Assembly: GCA_013396525.1 (NCBI GenBank)
Contig: VWYX01000341.1
Coordinates: 322,311 to 386,310 of the forward strand
Direction: 5' to 3'
Origin: Chaetorhynchus papuensis
Taxonomy: Eukaryota > Chordata > Aves > Passeriformes > Rhipiduridae
DNA: 64,000 nt
A model generated the notes under the pieces. The model searched no databases. It saw nothing but the letters and a program-made list of their open reading frames with translations, and was not told where the DNA came from. A program made the position numbers and the translations under genes. Below, piece after piece: positions 23,651 to 37,225 of the stretch. Within the stretch, counting starts at the first letter, position 1. Every line of letters starts with the position of its first letter.

Positions 23651-26600
23651 CTTCATACCCTCAGGTGCCTGGTGAGGATGCTGGACAAGCCCCCTACCCA
23701 TTTCCTTCCTCCCATTTCCTTACCTTTCACGCCAGTCTTTTCTGGAGGGTGAAGAGAAAGCAACCAGGCTGAAAAAACTCAGTAACCCATTGGAAAAGCC
23801 TGCTTTTTCTAGAATGTAGAACAGCCTGGAGATAACATTTAGGAACACTTCACCCAAGTCAAATATGGATTTTTAGTATAAATGAGACACACCTATTTAG
23901 ACTTTTTTTCTAGTTACTGACACACTTACAGGCCACAACCTCAACTTGCTTCAGACAAATGAGCTCTAAAATGGGCTAAGCCCTCTTTCCTACATCAAGG
24001 ACTCTACACAAAGAATGAATGTTCAGAGGACACCAAATATTACAGCTTTTAGCATAGGGTTTCAGTATTTGCTTCTTCTCATCTCAATCCCATCTCCTGA
24101 AGTCTGCAGTTGGGATAGGTACAGGAATGAAAGTACCTACAAAGTCCCCCTCCACAACACTCCCATCTTGGCAGTCAGCAGACCACTGCTTCCTAGAAAA
24201 TTTGGCATGGCAACTCTGCCCCAAAAGGAGAGATCCAGTCGTGCATTTCTCATCTTGTCACAACACATGAACGTACACAGCCCTGCACCTCTCTCTTCTA
24301 GTCAAAGTCAAGCAGAGATGTGACACAGGCTGAAATATTTTCCCTGTCAATAACCAAATGCTCCAGTTCCCGTTCCTTCAGCTTTGCAACAGCTTGTAAA
24401 GCAAACTGCACTGACTGCTGGAATCTGTAGTAGAATTCAATTCGATTTTTTTCCATGGAACAGCTGGGTTAAAAATCTTTGACTGACATGGTTTCACTGC
24501 CATACTAATCACTTTTCTTAATCAAATCAATGAACCATCCAATTCAAATCTGTTTCTCATGAAACAGACATTTCACAAAGATTCAAGTGTGATAAATAAC
24601 CACAGAACTCGAGACACTGAGCTGAAAGGAGCCTCCAGCTCCTGGTTCCTGCCTTTCCTGCCAGCCAGAGGTGTGAAGAAAGCAGCCACCCAGCTCAGGG
24701 TCAGGGCTGTGACCGCTCCTCAGGGTGCTGAGAAAGGGCAGATAAACTGCTGTGTTGTGCTGTAGCTGAGGGGAGTAGCTGTAGCACTCCAGCAGAATGA
24801 CTTTTCAAGGCTCCAGGTGAAAATTAAACATCTTATTATTTTAAAGTGTGTTTGATGTTAAGGTGCTATGCCCCATGCTCAACTGCAATGAACAGAGCTG
24901 GTAGATTGTTTCTATTGCTCAGAAAAAACTTGTCCTCTCTGCAGGGGGAATACAATGAAATGAAGCCAGATCACACACAGGCAGACGTTCCTACAGCAAG
25001 ACAATTCCCAGACAGAGAAGGAAGTTCTGATACACAAACTGCTTCAATGTAATGGTACCAAACCCCACCTGTGCTGGAGAGAAAAGCATGATGCTGCTGT
25101 GTTAATGGGCTCACTGTGTGGGGACACAGTGACACAGATTTGTGCCTCTGCTCTCTCCCTTCCAAGTCACCCTAGGGAAACCATGGAGCCTTACTGAAAT
25201 AACCCAAGATTTCGCACACTCACTGCCAGCCTGGAGCACCTTGGAGGGACATTGTGCAAAAATCACCTCTGTGAGTGCAGTAGCACACAGAGAGCAAGGA
25301 GGACTTTGCTGTGGCAGTTGTCCCCAGCTTGAAATGCCCTGTGGCTTGTAGGCTTCCAGCTTACCCACGTGAGAGCACACAGCCTCACTACCTGAAGAGC
25401 CACTGCATAATGGAAAAATACAAAGGAAATGAAGAAAGGCTGAAAACAGTGTCACTGAAACGAGAAATGAGCTCCAAGGAAGAGTGTTACTCAAGGCTTG
25501 AGAACAGGCAGTGCTAGGTTCAAAAAAAATTTTAACAGATGAATAAATAAATGCTGTCACTACAAAGTGACATTTCTGGTCCTTGAAAGATGTCTCTGCT
25601 GTTTGATGGAGCACTGTGGCAGCCCTCTGAGTGTCATGCTCATATACTATTATGACTGTTTAGTTATTTTGGAACTGAGCTGACTGATTTGTGTTAGGGG
25701 AGCATGTCATCTGTGTTTCTTTTACCTGATCCTTTGAGAACTGACAGACACACACCTATGATGAGCCTGCAGTCTGAATCAGTGGTTTGCCTGTAAGTGC
25801 CTCAATGCTGCTTGGTCCCTTAAGATTCCCTTATGGTTTGTCCAGGCAATCCTGACAGACAAACCCAACTTGGCAAACTTCCTCTGGATATAGCAGTAGT
25901 ACAGATCCCCCAATTTCTTCACCACAAACCTAACTAAAAGTTTCCCACTTGTCGCAAACATTGCTCAAGCTGAGAAGTTAATGAGCAGATGTGTGGGTGC
26001 GCACATGTGCTCCCCCAGAAAAGAGAGAGTAACCAGGTGAAGAAAGGACAAGGACTTGGGTTTCTCTAGGAGCAGTGATGAGACTAGCAGGGTCTTAACA
26101 GGTGGGCTGCTCCCTGAAGACAACATGAAAGAGCTCTTCTCAGCAAGAAATACATGGGAGTCCTCCAGTGCAAGAAAAATCCAAGGGCATGATAAAGGAG
26201 AGGCAACTGTATACGGATTCTCACACTTGCCTATGCAGTTCAGGAAAGAGGAACAATTGCTTCTTAAGAAATGTTGTTATGCCCTGAAGCAGAGGATGAA
26301 TTGAACCCATTAGAGTTGTTCAATCTTCTCTCTGGTGGCCACTTCAAAACAGTGGCTTTTGTTCAACAAAATGTGTACAGCAGTTATAATTGCAAAATTA
26401 ACCTTCAAAATCAGAACCAAACATAACTGAAGGTGCTGTATCAGCAAAATCCTGAAACAAGAACTCTGAGGGGTTGTTGCCATTTACCATCTGAAATTGC
26501 CAGCTCTGGAGCCAGACTGGGGGGTGAATGTCAGAAAAATGCTATTTCTCTCCTGGTGTACAAAGGCTACTCAGTGACCAGCTGATAGCTGTGGTTCCAC

Positions 26601-29600
26601 CACAGGCAGTATTTGGGTTTGTACAGCTGACACCCCCTTTTTTGGCTTTGCTGTGAATAAGCTATGCTTTTATTTATGCTCAAACACAAAATTACCGAGG
26701 CTCAAGTTTTCAGGACATCCCACCATCTGGGTTATGAAATGCAAATTTTGACATGTGAATGAGGTTCTGGGTTTTGTTTTCCACACAGGCACTGGGTACC
26801 TTACCCTACAGGTCAAGGTAGAGCATGTGACTCGTACTACCATCATGAAAGTTATTCTTGAGGTATAATTTGGGCAGGGGGAGAAAGGAGGGAAGTTGTA
26901 GACTGTGCTGTTGTGTGGCAGGAAAATGAAGGAACTGTAGTCAGATTTGGGCTGCGGAAACCTGAGATGGAAACTCAAGTGGCAAATTAGGGAGATACAT
27001 AACCCTCTTTCACGCCATTTTAATGGCTAAATGTGTGGCAGAATTCTTATCAGCATCTCCAGCCTCACACCTGGCTCTTGAGCAGCATAACATACCCCGA
27101 GGTAGCAAGCACACACACATCCCACATCTGTCTGTCCCTTCCAGCCACCAGCTGACTCCTCCTTTAAAACAGCTTGAAGATGAATGTAGTTAGACAAAGA
27201 TCACCAGAAATCACCCAGAGAGAGGGAGAGCCTGGAGGAGAGTTGGCACGGAACGCCCCATCACTACTTCAATCTAGAGAGCTCAACATCCCCCTTCTGA
27301 TGAAACGTAACTTTTGAGCCCACGCTAAATACACTGTAATCTGCCCTACTGCACCTGTCTTGGAGTATTAATATTTCATATAAATCCTAGAGGAAGCACT
27401 GTTCTTTATTTCTGATTTGTCAGAGGTGGATGGATTGGGAGGGTTGTGGGTGATATGGAAATGGCACAGGCAGAGGATCCCTTCTGGGAGCCTGATTATT
27501 GAAAAGCGGCTGCTATTTGCACAGTTAATGCCATTCACTTCCTGCACCTGCTCAATCATTCATTTCCCAGTGCAAGCCAGCTTTGCCTTGCTGCAAAGTC
27601 AGGGAATTTAAGGGAGTTACACCTGCAGGTTTTCTTTTTCTCTGCAATGATTGCAGAGTTCAGCTTATAAAACTCCCACTTGTACATTTCCAGTCCTTCA
27701 TCTTCCTTCTCTGTGAATTCTTTCTCCACCTATTTATATGTATATATACATATACTTTTCCAAGTATTTATGTTTCTGATAATGAATCCAAAGCCCTCTT
27801 TTTCTAACTCCTGTTGGACTCCCAACCTATTCATGCACCACAAAAGAAAATCTATTTGATTCTGTAATTGCCCAAAAACACCCAAAAAATTCAGCTACCT
27901 TCCCCACTTACACTAGTTTTTCTTCATATTCTATTCAGTCTTTGAGAGAGGCTCATATCCTACATCCAGGGCCACCCATTTTTTTACAATGTCCCTACAA
28001 ATGCAAATTCTGTGTTGTCATCCTCAGCAAACACACTTTTATAGTAGAATCTACTTCGAATTCTGGTTTAAAAGAAGACCAACACAAACCACAAAGGATT
28101 ACGCAACTGACCTTTCTTCCCGTTCTTGCCCCCCATCTCCTTTCTTGATAATGAAGTTCTGCAGAGAGGCTGTAGGCCACCAAGTCGAAAGGAAGCAGGA
28201 AGGGAGAAAGCTACAGCCCCGTGGCTCTGCTCATTACTGCTAAAGGATATACCAGCTGTAAGCTATACTAGGGGAGGGGCAGTCACAGCTCTGAGCACCT
28301 GAAAAACCCATCAGCAAGGGTTAAGTAATAGAAAAGTGAAGACTTCTGGGTTTTGGTTAGTTTTTTTTCTATTGCCAAGAGAAGGACTCCTGTATAATGT
28401 AAAATCCATGCTGCCACCCAGCAGATGAAGCGAAGCCCTTGCAATACTGACCTGCTAGATGGATTTGCTGCCACGGTGGTGGTGAGCCGTCATCCATCGC
28501 AGAGCACCCATCTGCTGGTTGTCATACTCACCCAGGAACTAAATAAACTGCCCCCACCTGCCAAAGTTTTGTCTTTGGTTACAGAAAGACACCAGCAGGA
28601 AGAAGGTCAAGGTCAAGTAAAGCAGGTGAACACGATTAGCTCTGATGATAACTCACCTGTCTTCAGCGGGAACAGCCTGGTACTAATGTGTCTGATTGAA
28701 CCAGGGTTACAGGAATAAACCAACTTAAAGGGAATGACAATGCAAAATTAAAAAGCAATAAAAAGCTTAAAGTTGAAAGCAAAACAGCTCATGACCCCTC
28801 TCTTTTTGTTCCCATCTGAAGAAACAACAGTATGCTTTAAAACCAGCAGGTGTCAAGTCAGACGCTGGAAAGGAATTGAGAGGATTATTTCACAATTTTA
28901 TTGCACAATTGAAAATTAACTTTTTTTTTTTTTAATATTTACAAGCCATTTACTTTGCACACACAATCTAAACAGCATTTTCCCCGATAAAACTGTCACC
29001 TAGAAAACTTACACACGGACTGAAGTATATGTGTAAATTAAGTGGTTTGTGTTAAATGCAAATTGCCTCAGTCTGGAGGGGAAGGCGCTTGGGAGATGGG
29101 GTGGCATAAGGAAAGAAGACACATTTTTCTTTTCTCTTTCCTGAAACATTATTTAAAAATCCTTCCCCAAGCTGTGGAGAGAAACAGAAGAGTTTCAATA
29201 ATAGCTGAAGCAGAAGGACAACCAGTCAGGTCATATATTGGGAAATTCAAGGTGGTGAGCTGGAGATTCAAAACCTTCAGTGCCACAAGTCTTGCAAGAA
29301 AATGACAAGCCTTGTTTCATGCACAGCTCACCCTAAAAGTCATGGCATTCCCATTTTCCCCTGGAGAGTGTAGAATCACCTTGGCCATGAGAGAAAAAAA
29401 ATGAGGTTTGAGTTTTGAGAAGAAACACATGTGAAAAACCACTGTTGGGGGGTTTGACCCCTTCTTTCTCACAATTTCTTACCTGTGCTGGCTGACACAT
29501 CACAACAGACCTGGCACTACCCGACCAGCAGTGCCAGGGATGATATTTTAACCGCCATGATGAAGCCCACGGTTTTGTGCTGAAATCGAGTGCTTTCCTG

Positions 29601-30019
29601 GCTGTTAGCACAAGCTGTCTGTCACAGCATGCAGCACAGTCTCTGGAGTCCACAAATCACCCCCCTTCCGTGGCTGATCCACCCACACCTTTTCCTTCAT
29701 ATGGATTGTTGTTCTCAAGTTTGTCAGCTAATATTGGGTATGAGGCCTTGTAGCACTTACTGCTTAGTTTCCAGGGGATTTTGACACCTGCAATCTTAAA
29801 TGAGTAGGTGGTAGCTCTAAAACTGATGCTCACTGGCCCAGATTTGTCCCATGTTATGTGCATACACCTGAAGCCCCACCAGCCCTGTAACCTTTCCTGC
29901 TATCCACAGAGCAAAGGGTGATGCGGTGCTGAGGTGAACTGAAATGCTCTCTCCTGAAGCCCTGCTCACTCCACCGACTCTCAAAGGAAACAAAGGGGGC
30001 TAAAAGGGATGACAGTCAC
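23651..30019. other. Gene-free sequence
   Basis: More than 6 kb without a gene or transposon I can name, which is long for this repeat-sprinkled window. Only a T tract (28919-28933) and short alternating TA stretches (27739-27756) stand out. Confidence 0.65.
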
Positions 30020-30187
30020 CAGAACAGGCTGCCCAGGGAAGTGTCACCATCCCCAGAGGTATTTAAAAGATGTGTAGATGTGGCACTCAGGGACATGGTT
30101 TACGGTGGATTTGGCTGTGTTAGGTTTATGGCTGGACTTGATGGTCGTAGATGTCTCTTCCAACCTAAATGATTCCACGACTCTGTG
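30020..30187 (+). mobile_element. CR1 LINE 3' end, plus strand
   Basis: Begins 'agaacaggctgcccagggaa' and ends 'tcttccaacctaaatgattc' followed by 'cacgactctg', the 3' terminus of CR1 with its degenerate tail of ATTCTATG-type repeats. About 170 bases; one of only two clear plus-strand CR1 copies. Confidence 0.88.
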
Positions 30188-30447
30188 ACCAACTCCCACA
30201 CCAGGGTCTCAGACAGCTGCCAAAGTTGCATGGGCTGAATCAGGGCCTGAATGGTTCCAGCTGGGCACCTAAGAACTAAGGATTCTGGCTCTGTGAGATT
30301 CATTTGGTATTCAGACCACTTTGGTGCTACCCTTCATCAGGTTTTGCATACCCTAGGGAGGAGAAATGGATTAAGTCTCATTTTGGCATTGATGGCATTA
30401 GAGGCCTAAGTCTTTTCCTCCCCTCTCCTCCAGCAGCCCAAGGATTT

Positions 30448-30470
30448 TTTTTTCTTTTTTTTTTTTTTTA
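30448..30470 (+). repeat. T-rich tract
   Basis: A run of T with a single C interruption (ttttttttctttttttttttttta type), not attached to a recognisable retrotransposon tail. Similar tracts occur at 18817-18833 and 28919-28933. Confidence 0.8.
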
Positions 30471-31324
30471 TTTTACATGTTCTTGATAGTTTAAGGGAGC
30501 CAGCAATGGAGAGATGCCTTTTCTCTATGTAATAGTTGTAACCAGATCTCAGCAGTGTGGAAGTTGTCTATATTGTCTTTAAAATACCTGTCAACAGCAG
30601 CCTAAGGCTGATATAAACATGGATATAGGGCTGCAGCAGATGGGAATGTGGAGAAAAAGTGGATAGCCCAAGAATGGGCTGGCTGAAGAAGGATCCTGAA
30701 ATTGAACCCGACAGAAATAGGGGGAAACGTGTAAATAATAGAAACCTGTGCTAAAATTTCTGGCTTGAGTAGATTGCTAACCCTCATAAAAGCTGCTGAT
30801 TCTGGCCTCACTAGACTATTTACAATGACTCTCTTCCTCTCAAAACAATATTTTCCTGGAAGGTCTATGAGTATAGTAGACAGAAAAGTTTGAACAAACT
30901 GAGTATGTTAAAAATAAAACAAAACATAGTGAACCCATTTTTACAGCTTCAAAATGATGAATTTTTTCTCAGGTGTAAGCTTGAAGATTAAAATTGAAAA
31001 AAAAAACCCTGCAGAATAAATTTGTGTGGAGGCTCAGGTGCCCTGTGAGAAACATTGCTCCAGTAATGAACCCATGCAGTGGTCTAGTATAAGCCAGTAG
31101 ACTTTCATACTTACTGGAAGAGACACTGCTAAGATAGAAATAAAGCCTGTGTGATAGCACAAATGAATAAAAAACCCCCCCAGGCTACAGGAAAGATTTT
31201 CTCTGCACTAACATGGAGGACAACTCAACGACCCCTCAGTTCTGATCTCCTCCACAGACAATGCTGTAATGTTTTCAAATCTGACAGGTGCAGAAGAAAG
31301 CTGCAACACATTAAAATAAATAGC

Positions 31325-31964
31325 ATAGAATCACAAAATGTCCTGAGCTGGAAAGGACCCACAAGGATCACAGAGTCCAACTCCTTGCCCTGCACAGGAC
31401 ACCCCCAGGAGTCACACCATGTGCCTGAGAGCATTGTCCAAATGCTTCTTGAACTCTGTCAGGCTGGTGCTGTGACCACTTCTCTGGGGAGTCTATTCCA
31501 GAGCCCAACCACCCTCTGGGTGAAGAACATTTTCCTGATATCCAACCTAAACCTCCCCTGACACATCTTTAGGCCATTCCCTGGGGTCCTGTCACTGGGC
31601 ACCACAGAGAACAGATCAGTGCCTGTCCCTCCTCCCCCCTTTATGATGAAGTTGTAACAGCAATGAGATCTCCCCTCAAGTTTCTTCTTATCCAGGCTGA
31701 AGAAACCAAATGATCTCAGCCATGGCTCCTATGGCTTCCCCTCTAAACCCTTCAGCACCTTTCTGGATGGCCTCTAACAGCTTTAGATCCTTCCTATATT
31801 GTGGCACCCAAAACTGCCCCCAGCACTCAAGGTGAGGCCGCCTCAGTGCAGAGCAGAGCAGGACAATCCCCTCCCTTGCCCAGCTGGCCATGCTGTGCCT
31901 GATGCACCCTGGGACATGCTTGGCCCTCCTGGCTGCCAGGGCACTACTGACTCATGTTCAACTG
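31325..31964 (-). mobile_element. CR1 LINE, truncated 3' end (640 bases)
   Basis: A well-preserved copy of a CR1 subfamily distinct from the one at 10759. The plus strand starts 'catagaatcacaaaatgtcc', then 'gagctggaaaggacccacaa' and 'caactccttgccctgcacag', and reaches the enzyme C-terminus (minus-strand SALRRPHLECWGQFWVPQYR, within 31688-31891). It ends with 'tgactcatgttcaact'. It is relatively little diverged and so probably among the younger CR1 insertions here. Confidence 0.9.
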
Positions 31965-34900
31965 TGAATATAAATACCTAAATTGAACAACATGAATAAA
32001 AAAAAAATTTTTTTGCAAACTTTTAGTTTCACTTATGAAAACGGAAATGAAAGCAATAAAATTTAGAAAGTATTTGTGTCTTGGGTGATCTGATTCAGAG
32101 AGCTGTTTTTAGTACATGCATTTGTTTTGCTCTATGAAGTGTAAACAGAAAGATGATGATAGTGCCTGTATTCTCTGCATTCATGACAAAAGCCTGCAGG
32201 TTAACTTGGTGGACATTCTATATTCATGACTGTGAATGTTAATCCTTGTGGGTCTTTAGAGTACTCAGTAGCTTTTCTTTTTTTTTTAATTGCCTTTGCT
32301 GTTCTTTGAATAAGCCTTAGCATTGAGAAATACAAGATGTAAACTCTCCGTGAGCCATTTGAACCCATATGGAAATATTCATAGATGTTATGGACAGAAA
32401 ACATAATTTCACTTATCTGTCTATTCTCTTATCAACACAGACAGCAGAAGCTTACTGCCTGGCCTGAACACCGAGTCTCAGGTCAGCTGGATTAATTGGT
32501 GCTAATATAATTAGTGAACAGTGGGCAAGGTGTCAAGGGAAAATACACACATCTCTTGTTCTCATTCTGCACCAGCCAACTGCTGAGTCCCATCTTTTCC
32601 TAACCCCAAGGGGCCTCTGTCACTCACAGCAAGTGTACATCTAAAATGCAGAAAAGCTCAGCAAAGTCTATCATCAGAACAACAGATTTCATACTGAACT
32701 CACTATTGCCATCTAAAAAAAGGCAAAAGCGGTGGTGCTGCTTCTTTCCTGCTGCTGGTGGTTAGGTCTGACTGGATGGAGAGTTCATGGATCAATCTGT
32801 GCTGGACAGCCCTTCCTTCCCTTACGGCATCACTGGAGAGCACCACTGGAACAAGAGTTCCATAGGCAGGTCAAAAGAAGAAATTCTATGAACCTCACTA
32901 ACTCTAGCTTTGCCCCAACCATTGACCTCAGTGCTGACAATTTAAGAAAGGCTGGATAGTCAGACTCCTACTGTTATCAAGCTGTTATTATCTTCTTTCT
33001 TTCTTTCCTTTTTCTGGAGAGCACCAAAGGATCAGTGTGGGAATCCAAAGAATTGAAACAAATTAAACATCTTTGAGCTGAGAATGGTTTAATCTCTGTG
33101 CTGACTTTCAAGAATTTTACAATCCATAGAATTTACTGCAGGTGGGCCACATTGGCCAGTGGTGGATAAGAAAGGCCACAAATCCAGAATGAGCTTAGTC
33201 CAGCATATCCTATGAACAGATCTTGTGAGGGCCTTCAAAACAAAATGCTTATGTCTTCATCATTCCTCTGGAAATTCGGCTACTTAAACCAAACCCATCA
33301 CACACCCACCTCCAATTATTTACTCAATTTTTCTTTGCTTACCTGACAGACTGCTGATAGTCTTTAGAGTGCTCCCAGTGATGGAGCAGACATACTTGGA
33401 CAGAGCTGGGATTCACCACTCTTGCAAGTTCAGCTGTTAGCATTTGTAGGCTGGGGGTGAGTGCTACAAGGCTTCTGGATGTGTAACTTCCATCAGCTTC
33501 ATAGGATCCTCTCCACATGAGAAAAGCCTGTAGAACAGAACTGCAGGTGTTCTGCTCAGAAAGCCTGAGAACATGGGGGATAATTGATTTTCCTAAATCA
33601 CAGTTTATACCTATCCTTTGGGGGGGAAAAAGTCTGTCTTTGCTCAAAATCAAGGCTGCTATATTATGGAAACCTCAGTGAAAGAAGTAAAAAAGAAGTA
33701 TCACCCAGCTGCTTCATTCACCCACGTATCATCCACTCTGTGCTTAGAATGAAAGGGAATTCCCAAAAAAACCACTTGAACAAAGAATTGTGTACAGACT
33801 ACGTCCTACTACGTATGTGTGAGAGGACGGAAAGAAGTTGCATGAGCAAATCACCAGCTCCACCAGCAACCTGAAATTTCAGATCCTTTAACTTCCACAT
33901 GTTGGATTCTGCAGCCTTATCACAAGCCTTGTGATATAATGGTTAATGCTGAAAATTCCCACACCCATCGACTCACAATTATATTGCCGTAACACTCAGA
34001 AATAGGCTAAGCTTGGCTTGAATTACTTGACCTAATGTATTTGGGGACCTCTTCTTGAACATACCTGGTGAGGGCAGGGTGTCTAAATCCCTGGTCAGAG
34101 AATTACCCTCGGGTCAGAACTGTTTCATTTGGAATGAAATCCTGTGTCTTGTGGCAATGGACCGTGGAGCTCTCAAATGCAGCCTTTGCTACCTGCGCAG
34201 TGACTCCCACAAATTCACGTTGCAGAGGTTTAAGACACTTTAACCCCACAGAAACAGTAATTTGCTGGGAGTGAGGAAGCTGTCCTCACCATATGAGGGG
34301 AAAGTACACAGAATGACTGAACAGATACTAAACTCTTAGCCCGGGCTTCAGGTTGTTTGCATCCTGACACCCTCAATGAGCTAACACATCCACTGAAGTA
34401 TCCACTAACACGTCTGAACAAATGTGTTCATATGACTGACCACAAAAATAAATATTTGGCTGGCTTTTTAATTCCCAGATTATTATTTTCAACTCATCAC
34501 TTGTAATTCTACTCTGTAAACAAACCCCAAATCCCAAGTAGGGGTAAGAGGACAATGTTCCAGCCATCTGACACATACATAGCTCCTTTTGAAATTGTCA
34601 AGGACTTTGTGTTCTGTTTTGGGAATGCGTAACTACTGATAAAACCAAACTCCTATAAAAGCAAGGTTTTTCTAAATCCAGATTTGTAAGCATTTCCTGA
34701 GCCATAATTTGCTGTGCATAGCCAGCAGCTTTTCCAGGCAATTTTTCTATTGTGCAACAAAGTAACAATCTTCAAATAATCCCCAGTACACCTAAGTGTT
34801 TGGATGTAAACACACCACCTAAATATACATTATTAATGACTACTGTAAAAATGACCTCATTGAGCTATCAATGTTTCTGCATTTTCAATACTGCAGTGGA

Positions 34901-36038
34901 AATACCTGATTATTGGCTGACATTGTCGACTAGTGACTTATTTATTCCAGTCTCACTTAGTGGAGTTGCAGAAACTCAGCCGTTTTTTTTTTCCCCTAAT
35001 ATTGAAATATGTTTTGAGCTAACAATGATGCATTCTCTTTCTAGCACTCCCACCACTAAATGTGTTAGACCTGGCTGAAGTTCATAAATAATGACACTCG
35101 CCCCACTTGCTGAGCTTGCTGTGTTCTGCTGCTGCTGCCCTGGAACCTGAGGAACACCCATACAGGATCTGGCAGAGTAGGAAGGAATGTCCTGAGCAAT
35201 GCCTAAGAGTAATATCTCTGCTGATTTGCCAGGACTCCCAGTGCTTCTGGTCATTAATCTTTCTCAGCCGAAAACAGATGGGGCTATTAGGCAGGCTGGA
35301 GTAATGGGGGAAACTGGCAAGACAGAGAAGGAAATGCATTATCTTCTGGGTAGAACTGCGCATAAAAATGAGAACATTAAAAATGTATTTTTCATATTTA
35401 ATTGGACGATGTATGATTATACCTACCAGAAAATAATGTGCAATGTGCTTTGTGCAGGGCATTTATAAAACTGCTCAGCTGTGCTGGGGCCTTATTTTCC
35501 CCCGTGGAGAGAAACAGCAGCTACGCTTCTGACGAGGTTTTTGTGCTTTTCCCTCTAACACAGGGCTTAACTCTGCTGCAACAGCTACTGCAAATAACAC
35601 TACAAAGTGCCTCTGCTTGTTGCAGTAAAAGGAAAATGCAGCTTACAATTTACCAACAAACCACATGAAGCCAACCAGGTAAAAAATCAGTGCTTTAGGA
35701 GTAATGGGAGCATATGTCATCTTCAGTCTAACTAAGGCGATGGAACTGCAGGTACAGCTGCTAATTCCTTTATGCCAGGGAGTCCAAGATGATGATTACA
35801 AATGGAAAAATAACAGCAAATTGTGAAATGGGACCAGATTGTTCACACAGGAAACTAGCAAGGCTGGAAGGAACTACAACCACTAGGGCTTGGAAAAAAA
35901 ACCTGACAGATACTAAGAACTATCCAGGATAAACAAAGACATTTTCTAGGTCTGCCAGATAGGCAAATGGTAGATGATCCTTAGCTAGAAAATGATAGGA
36001 TGGAAACTACAGCCAAACTTTTGAAGGTGTGTAGATAC

Positions 36039-36076
<38 letters not shown>

Positions 36077-36639
36077 CTCTATTGTGGAAACAGAGAAAAA
36101 TCATGGAAACATATCAGAAGGTTATGATAAGGTATTAAATAAGTGTTTTGCCCAAAACTTGAACTTGTAGAGCCTGTTACATCATAGGGAGAAGCATGAA
36201 AACAAAAACAGGAGGACTAGGTGCCAGGCAGCAGGTTATTATTTGGAATAATAATTATGTCTGAAATGTGGTGGGATGTCAGAAGGTGCTGGGAAATACA
36301 CAGCTCAGGTTTTGGGGCTTGAAAAGTTTGCAATGACTCCTAAATGTCAATGTTTTGTAGTGGAGGGGGAAAAGGGAGACACAGAACAAAATGTGTCAAG
36401 ATAAGAGCCCAATTTTTGTAATATTTTATTTCTAATCCCCTGATTAAGAAAAGGTGAGCATTTAGGAAGGTTAAAGAGGAAAATACCCTCAAAACCTAGT
36501 AGGGTGATATTCAATGTAAATTTAAAAACAAAAACCTCTTTTTTTTTAAAGAATCAGTGGCTCTAAATAAAAGGAACAGAAAAACTGAAATCCTCAGATT
36601 AAAATAGAATGGGCTGATTCATAGCCATGGAGTATGGTA
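31965..36639. other. Gene-free sequence
   Basis: No gene or clear transposon. It contains a short TTTC run (32990-33007) and the TG microsatellite at 36044. The purine-rich text after 35840 may be further, unrecognisable remains of the LINE relic that follows. Confidence 0.6.
36044..36072 (+). repeat. (TG)n microsatellite
   Basis: About 14 uninterrupted TG units flanked by 'acatata' on the left and 'atatctct' on the right, so the run sits in an AT/TG alternating purine-pyrimidine tract. Confidence 0.95.
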
Positions 36640-37225
36640 CCCCTTGGATGAATGGAAGACAAAGACAAGGAAATGTTGCTATGACTAAATGGGAAAGTTT
36701 AGAAGTTATTCAGGCCAAATAGGAAACCTTCAGAGAATGGAAATAAAACTGTAAAGCTGAAAGGAAGGTATGTAATAGTTAAGATGGAGTTTGAGGGAGC
36801 TAAGAGGGAATCTGAAGAGCAAACAGTAGGAAGTTAAAAGTGAAAATGAACATTTGCTCAGTACACCAAAAGCAGAAAGTGGAGATAACCAGCAGGCCAC
36901 CCCAAACAAGTAGAAGAAACAATTAAAGACAATAAGGACATTGCCAAGAATCTAAATGATTTATTTGCATCAGTCTTCACCGAGAGGGTGCTGGAGTGGT
37001 ATCTAAATGAGAGACTCACACTTTCCAAATATCAAAGATAAGGAGAGGTCATAGATTGGAGACTCAAGAGAGAAGTTGGTGGAACAAATCAATAAATCAA
37101 AGGCATTAAGTCACCAGGTTTATCTGCTATTTCTGGAAGATTTCAGGAGGAAACTGAGAATTAAGTAATGAAGTTCCTAGCAAATACTTACTACAGCAGA
37201 GGACTGGAAGACAGGCAGTGTTATA
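36640..37225 (+). mobile_element. Ancient L3/CR1-like LINE relic
   Basis: The plus strand shows two islands typical of the region between endonuclease and reverse transcriptase of L3/CR1-clade LINEs. At 36931-36987 it encodes NKDIAKNLNDLFASVFTER (family pattern: 'lN-FFASVFT'). At 37196-37225 it encodes AEDWKTGSVI (family pattern: 'P-dW+-a-V'). Between them, 'taagtcaccagg' recalls the 'KSPGPDG' segment. The spacing is right, but stops and indels occur between. It is far more diverged than the other CR1 copies here, and of a different subfamily. The left boundary is uncertain. Confidence 0.5.

Noticed and set aside
22958..23701. Longest minus-strand open frame (247 residues)
   Set aside because: It spans a CR1 3' fragment and a CR1 enzyme relic and joins them with unrelated sequence; there is no coherent domain or splice context.
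25111..25614. 167-residue minus-strand open frame
   Set aside because: Cys/Ser-rich with no recognisable motif, no nearby promoter, and typical of chance frames in this composition.
31151..31561. 136-residue plus-strand open frame
   Set aside because: Most of it is the complement of the CR1 3' end at 31325-31964.
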